NCBI GenBank assembly: GCA_021732805.1
Contig: JAKFUJ010000361.1
Span: forward strand, 1-10,921
Direction of reading: 5' to 3'
Source: Betaproteobacteria bacterium
GTDB lineage: Bacteria; Pseudomonadota; Gammaproteobacteria; Burkholderiales; SG8-41
DNA: 10,921 bases
In this document: in pieces, positions 1 to 6,472 of the stretch
How the letters are laid out: each line of letters starts with the position of its first letter
Numbering within the stretch: the stretch's first letter is position 1
Position numbers and translations under genes: made by a program
The notes under the pieces: generated by a model
The model's input: the letters and a program-made list of their open reading frames with translations, nothing else
What the model was told of the DNA's origin: nothing
The model's database searches: none

Positions 1-485
1 GTCGAGCCGACACCGGCCGAGGCGAGGTTGAACTGACCCTTGCGGCTTTTGCCGAGCGCAATGAATTCGCGGATCGTTTTCGCCGGCAGCGACGGCGTGA
101 CGCAGAGCGCCGTCTGCGTCCTGACAAAAAGCGATACCGGTGCAAAACTGTTGACCGGGTGATAGGGGATTTTGGTCTGCACATGCGGTGCAATGGTCAG
201 CACCGCTGCGGTGAACGCGCCCAGCGTGTAGCCGTCGGGGGCTGCACGCGCGGTGACATCGGCGCCGATCACGCCGCCGGCGCCGGGCCGGTTATCAACA
301 ACGATCTGCTGTCCGAGCTGCTCGGACATGCGCGCGAACGCGATGCGGCCAAAAATGTCGCTGGTGCTGCCCGGCGCATTGGCAACGATCATGCGGATCG
401 GCCGCTGCGGATAGTCTGCCGCAAAAAGCGTTTGCGGCAGAGTCAGGCCACAGGCCATCAATACCAATAATCCTGCCCTCGACAT
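1..485 (-). CDS. Bug/TctC-family periplasmic solute-binding protein, C-terminal part beyond the window
   Basis: Translating the minus strand from ATG 485-483 gives 161 codons without a stop before the left edge, so the 3' half is missing. The start has a strong ribosome site (GGAGGAG) just upstream. Residues 1-22 form a Sec-type signal peptide ending LFA|AD. The mature part shows the TctC hallmarks in order: YPQRPIRMIV, the NAPGST..D ligand loop, QIVVDNRPGAGGVIGA, APDGYTL and the later FAPVSL and VTPSLPAKT segments. Family members bind small carboxylates in the periplasm and usually deliver them to TctA/TctB-type membrane proteins, or act as orphan sensors; neither partner is in this window. 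It is transcribed away from the AhpD-like gene at 599. The family call is secure; the ligand cannot be told. Confidence 0.93.
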   Translation of the reverse strand, partial: MSRAGLLVLMACGLTLPQTLFAADYPQRPIRMIVANAPGSTSDIFGRIAFARMSEQLGQQIVVDNRPGAGGVIGADVTARAAPDGYTLGAFTAAVLTIAPHVQTKIPYHPVNSFAPVSLFVRTQTALCVTPSLPAKTIREFIALGKSRKGQFNLASAGVGS

Positions 486-598
486 TTCTCCTCCGTATCG
501 TTTTTAAGCGGCCGCTTTTCGGCGTTACCGTCATTCTGTTATATGCTACCGGGCGTCATACTCCTCACCACTTCATCTTACCTTTGTAAAGGATGGTC

Positions 599-1195
599 AT
601 GGCAAGGCTAGAACCGCTGCCGATCGGCGCAGCACCGGAACTGAAAGAGATGTTCGAGAAACAGCTCGCCACCAATCACTATGTGGCCAACAGCCAGCTC
701 ATCATGCAGCGCAAACCCAAGCTGGTGATGGCGCTGCGCGGCCTGTCTGCCGCCGTGTTCGATGCCGACGGCGAGGTCTCTTTGGGACTGAAGCGTCTGC
801 TCGCCTATGTGGTCGCACGCACCCACGGCTGCCATTACTGAATGGCGCACAACGCTGGGGGGTCTCTCCAGCAAGGCATACCGGCAGAAAAACTCGAAAA
901 AGTATGGGAATTCCGCAGCAGCCCGCTGTTCAGCGCAGCGGAGCGTGTCGCGCTGGAATTTTCCATTGCCGCGGCGTCGCAGCCCAATGACGTCACCGAT
1001 GAACTGTTCGAGCAGATGAAAAAACACTGGAACGAAGGACAGATTGTCGAAATTACCGCGCTGATTTCGTACTTCGGTTTCATGAACCGCTGGAACGACA
1101 CCATGGCCACCCCGCTGGAAGAGCACCCCATCGAGAAAGCCGAGAAACACATCGCGCAACACGGCTGGTCCATCGGCAAGCACAAACGAGGCTGA
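599..1195 (+). CDS. AhpD-like / carboxymuconolactone decarboxylase-family selenoprotein (TGA 839-841 read as Sec81)
   Basis: One 198-residue frame runs from ATG 599 to TGA 1193-1195, interrupted only by an in-frame TGA at 839-841. The start at 599 is chosen over ATG 593 because AAAGGA (588-593) sits about 5 bases upstream of it. Around the TGA the protein reads HGCHY-U-MAHNAGG, which is the CxxC..H active-site motif of AhpD/CMD-family thiol peroxidase-like proteins with the second Cys replaced by TGA: C78, U81, H84. C78 is the only Cys in the protein, so C78/U81 would be the sole redox pair. Downstream, residues 82-198 stay in frame and keep family features (PLFSAAERVALEF, NDVTDELFEQM, VEITALISYFGFMNRWNDTM), with no further stops or decay. 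A SECIS-like hairpin follows the TGA. AhpD-like selenoproteins are known from marine metagenomes (recalled, not checked). Expected role: cytoplasmic thiol/selenol peroxidase or disulfide reductase activity. Alternatives: a nonsense mutation or a sequencing error. Confidence 0.82.
839..872 (+). promoter_or_regulatory. Bacterial SECIS element (Sec UGA plus downstream hairpin)
   Basis: The UGA (839-841) is followed by a hairpin with stem 854-860 pairing to 866-872: GCUGGGG against CUCCAGC, seven pairs including one G-U. The apical loop GGUCU is at 861-865. Counting the U of UGA as 1, the loop G-G-U falls at 23-25, almost the same spacing as in the E. coli fdhF SECIS, whose loop also contains GGUCU and in which G23 and U24 contact SelB. 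The hairpin is built from codons GCT GGG GGG TCT CTC, which are unlike the GGC/CTG-rich usage around them. This suggests selection on the RNA rather than on the protein. No bulged U is obvious, although U856 lies near the position of E. coli U17. Confidence 0.75.
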
Positions 1196-1200
1196 CTTCA

Positions 1201-1257
1201 GGCCGGGCGCCCGGCCGGCACAGCCCGTGAACCAGACGCGCCGCTGCACAAGGCGCG
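1201..1257 (+). repeat. Two GC-rich hairpins between the selenoprotein gene and the downstream TctC gene
   Basis: A perfect 16-base palindrome (GGCCGGGCGCCCGGCC, 1201-1216) starts five bases after the stop codon. A second stem, CGCGCC (1237-1242) with GGCGCG (1252-1257), follows around a 9-base loop. Neither has a T-run, so they are not classical intrinsic terminators. They could reduce read-through or stabilise the 3' end of the selenoprotein message, leaving the TctC gene with its own translation signals. Confidence 0.4.
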
Positions 1258-1277
1258 CAATGCAACGGAGGGGATTC

Positions 1278-2258
1278 ATGCGCCTGACATTCCAATCACG
1301 CGGGATGGCGTTGGGAGCCTGCCTGCTTGCGGCAACAGCCGGGCTGCCTGCTGATGCCCAAACTTACCCGACCAGATCGGTGCGGGTGATCATCGGTTAT
1401 CCGGCCGGTTCCGGTAACGATGTCATTGCGCGGCTGGTCATGAGCGCGGCGGGCAAAAACCTCGGCCAGCAATTCATCATTGATAATCGCCCGGGTGCAT
1501 CCGGCAACATCGGCGCCGAGATGGTCGCGCGCAGCGCTCCCGATGGCTACACCCTGCTCAATGCACCGGGTTCGATATCGGCAACACCATCGCTGACGAA
1601 AAACCTTGCATACGATTTGCTGAAGGATCTGGAGCCCATAGCCATCATGGCCTCTGTTCCTTTCATTCTGGTAGTGCATCCCTCGTTGCCGGTGCAGTCG
1701 GCGCGCAGCCTGATCAGCTTTGCAAAAAACCGCCCCAACCAGCTCACTTTTGCCTCCAGCGGCGCCGGCGGCCTGCCGCATCTGACCGGCGAACTGTTCC
1801 GCATCCAGACCGGACTGAAGCTGCTGCATGTGCCTTACAAAGGAACCGGACAGGCCAATCTGGATGTCATTCGCGGTCAAGTGTCGATGATCTTTACGCC
1901 GGCGGCCTCGGTGATGCCGCATATCCAGTCCGCTCGTCTGCGTGCATTGGCCGTGACCACGAATGAGCGGCTGAGCGGTCTGCCCGAAGTGCCGACACTG
2001 ACCGAATCCGCTTTGCCCGGGTTCGAGTCGCGCAACTGGGTGGCGCTGTTCGCACCCCGGGGCATAGCCGCTGACATCAGCCAACGCCTGAACACCGAAA
2101 TCAACCGTGCAGTGCAAACACCGGCAATGCGGGCGAGTTTTGCGAATATTGGCTCCGAGCCCATGACCGGCACCCCGCAACAGTGGAGTGTTTTCGTACG
2201 CGATGAAGTCGCCAAATGGGCGAAGGTCATCAAGGCATCGAACATTACGGCTGAATAG
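1278..2258 (+). CDS. Bug/TctC-family periplasmic solute-binding protein, complete
   Basis: The protein has 326 residues, the usual length for the family. The frame is open further upstream (to ATG 1227), but ATG 1278 is preferred because GGAGGGG (1267-1273) precedes it and the protein then begins with a normal signal peptide, ending ADA|QT after residue 27. Family landmarks follow: YPTRSVRVIIGYPAGSGND (ligand loop), IIDNRPGASGNIGAE, SAPDGYTLL, the second loop with HVPYKGTGQANLDVIRGQV, and the C-terminal segment ending in the KWAKVIKA helix. It should bind an organic carboxylate in the periplasm. It lies 82 bases downstream of the selenoprotein gene in the same direction and could be co-transcribed with it. 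No membrane permease is nearby, so it may be an orphan binding protein. Confidence 0.93.
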   Translation: MRLTFQSRGMALGACLLAATAGLPADAQTYPTRSVRVIIGYPAGSGNDVIARLVMSAAGKNLGQQFIIDNRPGASGNIGAEMVARSAPDGYTLLNAPGSISATPSLTKNLAYDLLKDLEPIAIMASVPFILVVHPSLPVQSARSLISFAKNRPNQLTFASSGAGGLPHLTGELFRIQTGLKLLHVPYKGTGQANLDVIRGQVSMIFTPAASVMPHIQSARLRALAVTTNERLSGLPEVPTLTESALPGFESRNWVALFAPRGIAADISQRLNTEINRAVQTPAMRASFANIGSEPMTGTPQQWSVFVRDEVAKWAKVIKASNITAE

Positions 2259-2340
2259 TTGCTTCGGGGCCGGCTACTCCATATCCGCAGCCCGGGCAGG
2301 TCAGGATGCGAACATCCGGGTGGAGTACACTCGCGCCATC

Positions 2341-2607
2341 ATGGCTGAAATTACGTTCTCCCCTTCCTGGATCGGCTTTGCCGCTGCGATGCTGACCACA
2401 GCCGCTTTTGCGCCGCAGGCGATCCAGGCCTGGCGCTCGCGCTCGACGCGTGATGTGTCACTCGCGATGTTCACGCTGATGGTGTCGGGCATCATCCTGT
2501 GGCTGTTCTACGGCATCCTGATCAACGATCTGCCGCTGATACTCGCCAACGCGGTGACGCTGATGCTGGCCGGCGCGATACTGGTCGCGAAGATTCGCTT
2601 TCGTTAG
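2341..2607 (+). CDS. SemiSWEET / PQ-loop (MtN3-like) small sugar transporter
   Basis: This 88-residue protein has the size of a single three-helix SemiSWEET unit, which acts as a homodimer in the inner membrane to move sugars. It shows three hydrophobic segments (about residues 9-31, 39-60 and 65-84). The PQ motif is P25-Q26 in helix 1 (FAPQAIQAW). W54 and N70 are in the positions used for sugar binding in characterised bacterial SemiSWEETs, and WLFYGI closes helix 2. The frame extends upstream, but ATG 2341 gives the normal family length. No good Shine-Dalgarno lies close to it (TGGAG at 2321-2325 is 15 bases away). A -10-like TACACT (2326-2331) just upstream raises the possibility of a leaderless or very short leader transcript. 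A strong terminator follows. Confidence 0.88.
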   Translation: MAEITFSPSWIGFAAAMLTTAAFAPQAIQAWRSRSTRDVSLAMFTLMVSGIILWLFYGILINDLPLILANAVTLMLAGAILVAKIRFR

Positions 2608-2652
2608 ACGGCGCAGTTCGCACTTGCAGTAATAGACAAACTACTGCATAGA

Positions 2653-2678
2653 AAAACGGCGCCCTCTGGCGCCGTTTT
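2653..2678. terminator. Bidirectional intrinsic terminator
   Basis: AAAACGGCGCC (2653-2663) and GGCGCCGTTTT (2668-2678) form a perfect 11-bp inverted repeat with loop CTCT. It has an A-run on one side and a T-run on the other, so it can end transcription from both sides. It lies between the ends of the convergent SemiSWEET gene (+) and the ketopantoate-reductase-like gene (-). Confidence 0.93.
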
Positions 2679-2713
2679 CCCAACCTCCTCCTCAGTTTGT
2701 TCTGCCTTTTTTT

Positions 2714-3805
2714 TCAGGCAACGCTGGTTACCGATGCTTCCGTCCGGCTCATCGCACGGTTTCGCGAAAGCTGCTCGTCGACCAATGCAACGATGTGATG
2801 CACCGTTTCGTTTTCCTTGCCGCGCTGGCGTGCGATGCGCTGCACCAGGCTGTCCACCCGTTCGATATTCACTGCGCCGCCGAACAGAGCACGCGCAGCG
2901 GATGACGGCTTGCCCAGCCCTTGCGCGGCTTTGGCGTATTTCTCAAAAAGCACGAGATCTTCCGCGTCGGCGCCCAGCCCCGTGCACAGGTTGACCACCC
3001 ATTCATAAATGCGGCGTGATTCATCAATGTCGCCATGCACCGCCTCGCGGATCGGGATCATGTCCAGTTCGCGCACGCAGCGGTAGTTGCCGGCGATCAG
3101 CATCGGCCACTTGGCCAGCGGCACAAAAATCGAATCGTGGGTTTTCAACTTGACCGGGATTTCGAGCGATTCGCCATTGAGTTGGTAACGCGCATCTTCG
3201 ATGTCGGCCTCGAGACCGCGCAGGATGGCGGTATGTGCTTCGGATTCGAAGCGCGCCGCCTTGAAGTTGGTCGGCAATCCGACCTGCAGCACATTCTTTT
3301 CAGCCTCGGGCGGACGGAAGGCCTGCGGGTCGGGGCTGGCCAGCGTGATCAGCGTCGGATCGAAGCCCTCCCACACCGACGCGTCGGTATAACACGGCCG
3401 CAGCAAATCCACAGCAATGCCCGGCAGGCGCCGCAGGTACGGCAGCGGCGGCATGTTCATGATGGCAAGGCAGGGTTTGCCGGAGCCCGCAATGCGGCGC
3501 ATCAGTTCGCGCACGCCCGGCGCGCCATACTGGGGCTCCTGCATGCCGAACACGATCAGGTCGTAGTGCTGCGGATCGGCCTCGGCCGGGGTCAATGCGC
3601 GCAACTCGCCGGGCAGATCGAGCGAGGAAATTTCCACCGCTTCGGCACGATCACGCAGCGGGAACCGGACCCGGGTGCCGTCGCGGTTGATCAGACGGGC
3701 CGTCGGGGCCGTGCACACCAGCGACACGTCATGGCCGGCCATCAGCAGTTTTGTGCCCAGCAGCGAGCCGTAAGAGGCGCCCAGTATCAGAACCTTGCTT
3801 TTCAT
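2714..3805 (-). CDS. Ketopantoate reductase-like (ApbA/PanE family) oxidoreductase
   Basis: A 363-residue protein starts at ATG 3805-3803 with GGGAG just upstream. The frame is open further up, but that part is not protein-like. The N-terminus is a Rossmann fold with the dinucleotide loop G9-x3-G13-x3-G17 (ILGASYGSLLG) followed by AGHDVSLV, which is typical of ApbA/PanE. FGMQEPQYG fits the segment after strand 4. K232 with N240 eight residues later (AKWPMLIAGN) matches the spacing of the catalytic Lys and substrate Asn of E. coli PanE (K176/N184). The C-terminal half is helical, as in the family. At about 60 residues longer than PanE, it is probably a paralogue with another 2-oxo/2-hydroxy acid substrate rather than the pantothenate enzyme, so no gene symbol is given. 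It is divergent from the XRE regulator, which may control it. Confidence 0.8.
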   Translation of the reverse strand: MKSKVLILGASYGSLLGTKLLMAGHDVSLVCTAPTARLINRDGTRVRFPLRDRAEAVEISSLDLPGELRALTPAEADPQHYDLIVFGMQEPQYGAPGVRELMRRIAGSGKPCLAIMNMPPLPYLRRLPGIAVDLLRPCYTDASVWEGFDPTLITLASPDPQAFRPPEAEKNVLQVGLPTNFKAARFESEAHTAILRGLEADIEDARYQLNGESLEIPVKLKTHDSIFVPLAKWPMLIAGNYRCVRELDMIPIREAVHGDIDESRRIYEWVVNLCTGLGADAEDLVLFEKYAKAAQGLGKPSSAARALFGGAVNIERVDSLVQRIARQRGKENETVHHIVALVDEQLSRNRAMSRTEASVTSVA

Positions 3806-3863
3806 GTGAAACTCCCTTGGTAAATTGCTCGGGTTTCGTGTTTTGTCACAGTGTGTGCAATGC

Positions 3864-3869
3864 ATCATA
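3864..3869 (-). promoter_or_regulatory. Possible -10 element for the ketopantoate-reductase-like gene
   Basis: On the minus strand this reads TATGAT, five of six matches to the -10 consensus, about 60 bases before the start codon. No convincing -35 is seen at normal spacing, which would fit an activator-dependent promoter. Weak call. Confidence 0.25.
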
Positions 3870-3886
3870 GGCCGTCCTGTTGAAAA

Positions 3887-3922
3887 ATTTGACATCAGAA
3901 ATTTCACAGTGTTAATTTCACA
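3887..3922 (+). repeat. Three 14-bp-phased ATTTSACA repeats in the divergent promoter region
   Basis: ATTTGACA (3887-3894), ATTTCACA (3901-3908) and ATTTCACA (3915-3922) recur at exactly 14-base intervals. The 9-mer TCACAGTGT in the second unit (3904-3912) also occurs at 3846-3854. Downstream, TTTTCACCGG (3937-3946) and TTTTCACTGG (3947-3956) form a tandem 10-base repeat. The common core is TTTCAC. The array overlaps the best promoter for the regulator gene, so it is a candidate operator, probably for the XRE protein itself. Confidence 0.55.
3889..3916 (+). promoter_or_regulatory. Candidate sigma-70 promoter of the XRE regulator gene
   Basis: A perfect TTGACA (3889-3894) is followed after 16 bases by GTTAAT (3911-3916), four of six matches to the -10. 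The start of transcription would be near 3923, about 50 bases before the ATG. The element lies inside the ATTTSACA repeats, as expected for autoregulation. Confidence 0.5.
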
Positions 3923-3972
3923 ATAATCTCCCTGCCTTTTCACCGGTTTTCACTGGAAGCTGCACCCCGCCC

Positions 3973-5535
3973 ATGAGCCTGCATACCCGCCAAAGCCACT
4001 TTCTCGGCACCAAATTGCGCGCCCTGCGTAAACGCAACGGCCTGACGCTGGAAGAACTGTCGGCACGCTGCAGCCAGCAGGACCGCGAAAAAGCGCCTTC
4101 GGTGTCGTACTTGAGCATGATCGAGAGCGGCAAACGCGTGCCCTCGCCCGAAGTACTGGCGCTGCTGTCGCAACTGTTCCAGCGTGACGCGAGCTGGTTC
4201 CTCGACAACAACCCGGAAACTGAAGTTACCGTCAGTGATCAGCGCAGCGGCGGCGCAACGGCGGTGCCGCTGGAACCGGCGTTCCTGTTTTCGAAGGAGC
4301 TGCTGCAGGCAGCGATTCCGGAACTGCTGGCGCAGACCGGCACCACCGGCCGCCAGTTCGCGCATCTGCTGATCCGTTCGTACCAGGAAATGTCGCGCAA
4401 CGATTTTCCTGATCTGGAGCGTGCCGCCGAGCAGGTCGGACAACGCCGCTTTCCGCTGGGCGTGGAAGACCTGATGGCGCTGTGCAAACACCACGGGCTG
4501 AAGCTTCACTGGTTCGAGCGCAAACCGGTGCTCGCGCGCGACAATGACCGCGAGCTGCACAGCATGGTGCGTTCGTTTTACGAAGCGCCGCATACGATTT
4601 ATCTCAACCGCGAACTGGAATCCGATCCGGCGCGGCTCAAGTTCGACCTGGCATCGCATCTCGCGCACAAGGTGCTGCACGGCGGCGACGGCCTCAAGGC
4701 CACACACGCCACCGGCGGTGAAATGGGGGGCAGCCCCGACGGCAGCAGTCCGATCAGCGGCATGAGTCCGCAGGATGTGCTGCACGCCTGGCGCGATTTC
4801 GAATGCAGTTTTTTTGCCGGCGCGCTGCTGTGTCCGAAGGTGCCGTTCCGGCGTTTCCTGACGCGCGAGTCGTACCGGGTCGAGGCCGGCGAAAAAATCG
4901 ATCTCACACCGGCCGCAGTGATGCGGCGCATGACCAAGGTGTCGCCGTATCCGTACTGGCATTTTTTCGATGCCTATCCACCGGGATATCTGCGCGCGGT
5001 GTATCGCGGCAACGGCATTCCGCTGCCCTGGGGCAACATGGCGCAGGTCACCGATCCCTGCCCGAACTGGGCGGTGTTCCGCATGCTTGATGCCAAAAGC
5101 GGACCGGATCGCGGCTCGCAGATTTCGGTGCTGCGCGACGGCGACCGGTCGCTGCTTTATTGCTGCCATTCACGACGCACCAAAGACATGGCCGGCAATC
5201 CGCACGTGCTTTCGGTCGGCGTTGATCTGGTGCCGGCGTTGCGCTCGCACACACCGGAAACCGACAGCCTGGTCGCGGAAATCACCGCCGAGTGCACGCG
5301 CCATCGCGGCCAGGGCAGGATTCCGCCTGCGGCAACCGACGCAATCCGCGCCGTGGCGCGGGTGCTCAACATCGCCTGGATCGAGGATGCGCTGTCGCGC
5401 CCGGCGCGCGTGATCTGCCCGCGCAGCACTTTTTGCCCGCGCGAGAATCACTGCAACGGCGTCACCATCTCGAACGCGCAGGAAATCACCGATGTGCGCG
5501 AGGAAATTCTCAAGGCGGCGAAGCGCAAAAAGTGA
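3973..5535 (+). CDS. XRE-family transcriptional regulator, RamB/ScfR/PrpR-like (HTH plus IrrE-like and C-terminal domain)
   Basis: The protein has 520 residues. Residues 11-78 form an XRE-type helix-turn-helix (LRALRKRNGLTLEELSARC ... VSYLSMIESGKRVPSPEVLALL). The middle (about 200-310) resembles the ImmA/IrrE peptidase fold, but the zinc motif HExxH is replaced by HLAHKVLH, so it should be non-catalytic. The segment FECSFFAGALLCPKVPFRRF matches the helix after it. The C-terminal domain (DUF2083-like) ends with evenly spaced cysteines C482, C488 and C494 (C-x5-C-x5-C); C397-C398 lie earlier. Relatives such as actinobacterial RamB and mycobacterial PrpR control acetate/propionate/fatty acid genes and sense short-chain acyl-CoAs; an Fe-S cluster has been reported for PrpR (from memory). 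The start lacks a clear Shine-Dalgarno (GGAAG is 13 bases away). It is divergent from the oxidoreductase at 3805 and overlaps the next gene by one base. Confidence 0.85.
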   Translation: MSLHTRQSHFLGTKLRALRKRNGLTLEELSARCSQQDREKAPSVSYLSMIESGKRVPSPEVLALLSQLFQRDASWFLDNNPETEVTVSDQRSGGATAVPLEPAFLFSKELLQAAIPELLAQTGTTGRQFAHLLIRSYQEMSRNDFPDLERAAEQVGQRRFPLGVEDLMALCKHHGLKLHWFERKPVLARDNDRELHSMVRSFYEAPHTIYLNRELESDPARLKFDLASHLAHKVLHGGDGLKATHATGGEMGGSPDGSSPISGMSPQDVLHAWRDFECSFFAGALLCPKVPFRRFLTRESYRVEAGEKIDLTPAAVMRRMTKVSPYPYWHFFDAYPPGYLRAVYRGNGIPLPWGNMAQVTDPCPNWAVFRMLDAKSGPDRGSQISVLRDGDRSLLYCCHSRRTKDMAGNPHVLSVGVDLVPALRSHTPETDSLVAEITAECTRHRGQGRIPPAATDAIRAVARVLNIAWIEDALSRPARVICPRSTFCPRENHCNGVTISNAQEITDVREEILKAAKRKK

Positions 5536-6398
5536 TGCTGGCCCTGGCCGCACAATTGCCTGTACGCGATGGCGTGGTGATTCCCAGGATATGGGTGACC
5601 ATCGCGCTGTCGATACTCATCCACATTGCTGCGTTGTGGGAACTGCCGCCGATCGCCATCCGGATGCCGGGGCCGCTTGAAACCGAGACCCGCGGCCCGC
5701 TGTCGTTGCGGCTGGTTCCTCCGGGTCCGCCGGCCCCGCCTGCGATCTCTGTGCCGCCGCAACCATCAGCCCGGCCTTCCCCGCCGGAACCACGGCCCAA
5801 AGCTGCGCCGCGGCCGCAGCCTCCTCCGCCTCCGGTTATTGCACTGGAGCAGCCGAAACCCGACACGCCCTCTCCGACGGTACCGCCGGTTCCTGCGCCC
5901 AAACCTGCACCCCCTTCCATCGCGGGTGACATGGACTCATACATTGCGGCCCGGAGACAAGCCCGCGGCGCGCCTGAAACGCCACCTTCAGCGGCCGAAG
6001 ACGCCGACGCCCGCAGGAAAGAAATTATTGCGGGCAACCTCGGCTCATCGCGCGACCAGGCCTTCGGTTACGACCCGTCACGGGGCGGCGGGGTGTTTCA
6101 GATCGAAAGCCTGAGCCTCGACTACGCAGAATTCCTGTTCCACGGCTGGAACAAGGACATTGGTCGCAACAGCAAACAATTAATCGCCGTGCGCAAGGGC
6201 GACGCCGGCGACATCCGTGTTGCGGTGGTGCGCAAGATGGTATCCATCATCCGCGAATATGAGAAAGAGGATTTTGTCTGGGTATCGCAGCGACTGGGGC
6301 GCAGGGTTTTGCTGTCGGCCCGCGCCCGCGATCGCACCGGGCTCGAAGAATTCATGATGCAGGAATTTTTTTACAATGCCAGGCCGGCACAGAGATGA
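5535..6398 (+). CDS. TonB-like proline-rich inner-membrane protein
   Basis: The gene encodes 287 residues from ATG 5535, whose A is the last base of the regulator's stop (TGATG), so it is probably translated by coupling. The frame extends upstream inside the regulator gene, but that part is a shadow. Residues 19-35 are one membrane helix containing S26-x3-H30 (SILIH), the pattern by which TonB and TolA couple to ExbB/ExbD or TolQ/TolR. Residues 55-130 are very proline-rich (PPGPPAPP, PPPPPVIALEQP, PPVPAPKPAPP), like a periplasm-spanning arm. The C-terminal domain (about 180-287: YDPSRGGGVFQIESLSLDYA ... EFMMQEFFYNA) does not show the usual TonB YPxxA motif and I do not recognise it. Pairing a TonB-like protein with an XRE regulator is unusual. 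The general class is likely; partner and substrate are unknown. Confidence 0.7.
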   Translation: MLALAAQLPVRDGVVIPRIWVTIALSILIHIAALWELPPIAIRMPGPLETETRGPLSLRLVPPGPPAPPAISVPPQPSARPSPPEPRPKAAPRPQPPPPPVIALEQPKPDTPSPTVPPVPAPKPAPPSIAGDMDSYIAARRQARGAPETPPSAAEDADARRKEIIAGNLGSSRDQAFGYDPSRGGGVFQIESLSLDYAEFLFHGWNKDIGRNSKQLIAVRKGDAGDIRVAVVRKMVSIIREYEKEDFVWVSQRLGRRVLLSARARDRTGLEEFMMQEFFYNARPAQR

Positions 6399-6472
6399 CA
6401 AGATATCGCCGTTTTGAGCCGCCAGAAGCTCATGCAGTCCATTACATTGATTTCAGTCCGAGGAGATTTACC

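Noticed and set aside
506..517. Perfect palindrome AAGCGGCCGCTT between the first two genes
   Set aside because: A single 12-base palindrome without a second copy, a clear promoter around it or a T-run in a useful position; could be chance in GC-rich DNA.
593..841. A stand-alone 82-residue protein, with 842-1195 as a second separate gene
   Set aside because: Both are in the same frame and complete one AhpD-like domain; the ATG after the TGA has no ribosome site, and the TGA is at the active-site Cys position with a SECIS-like hairpin after it.
1296..2180. 294-codon minus-strand frame opposite the TctC gene
   Set aside because: Antisense shadow; the plus strand has a full set of TctC motifs and a proper start.
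3035..3823. 262-codon plus-strand frame opposite the ketopantoate-reductase-like gene
   Set aside because: Low-complexity R/H/Q/G composition and no ribosome site; the minus strand encodes a clear Rossmann protein.
3940..5169. Long open frame on the minus strand opposite the XRE regulator gene
   Set aside because: Rich in Arg, His and Gln with no recognisable domain; it is the antisense shadow expected in GC-rich coding DNA, while the plus-strand protein has clear domains.
5292..5534. Upstream extension of the TonB-like protein into the regulator gene
   Set aside because: The extension is Arg/His-rich out-of-frame sequence of the regulator; starting at 5535 gives a short cytoplasmic tail and a membrane helix as in TonB proteins.
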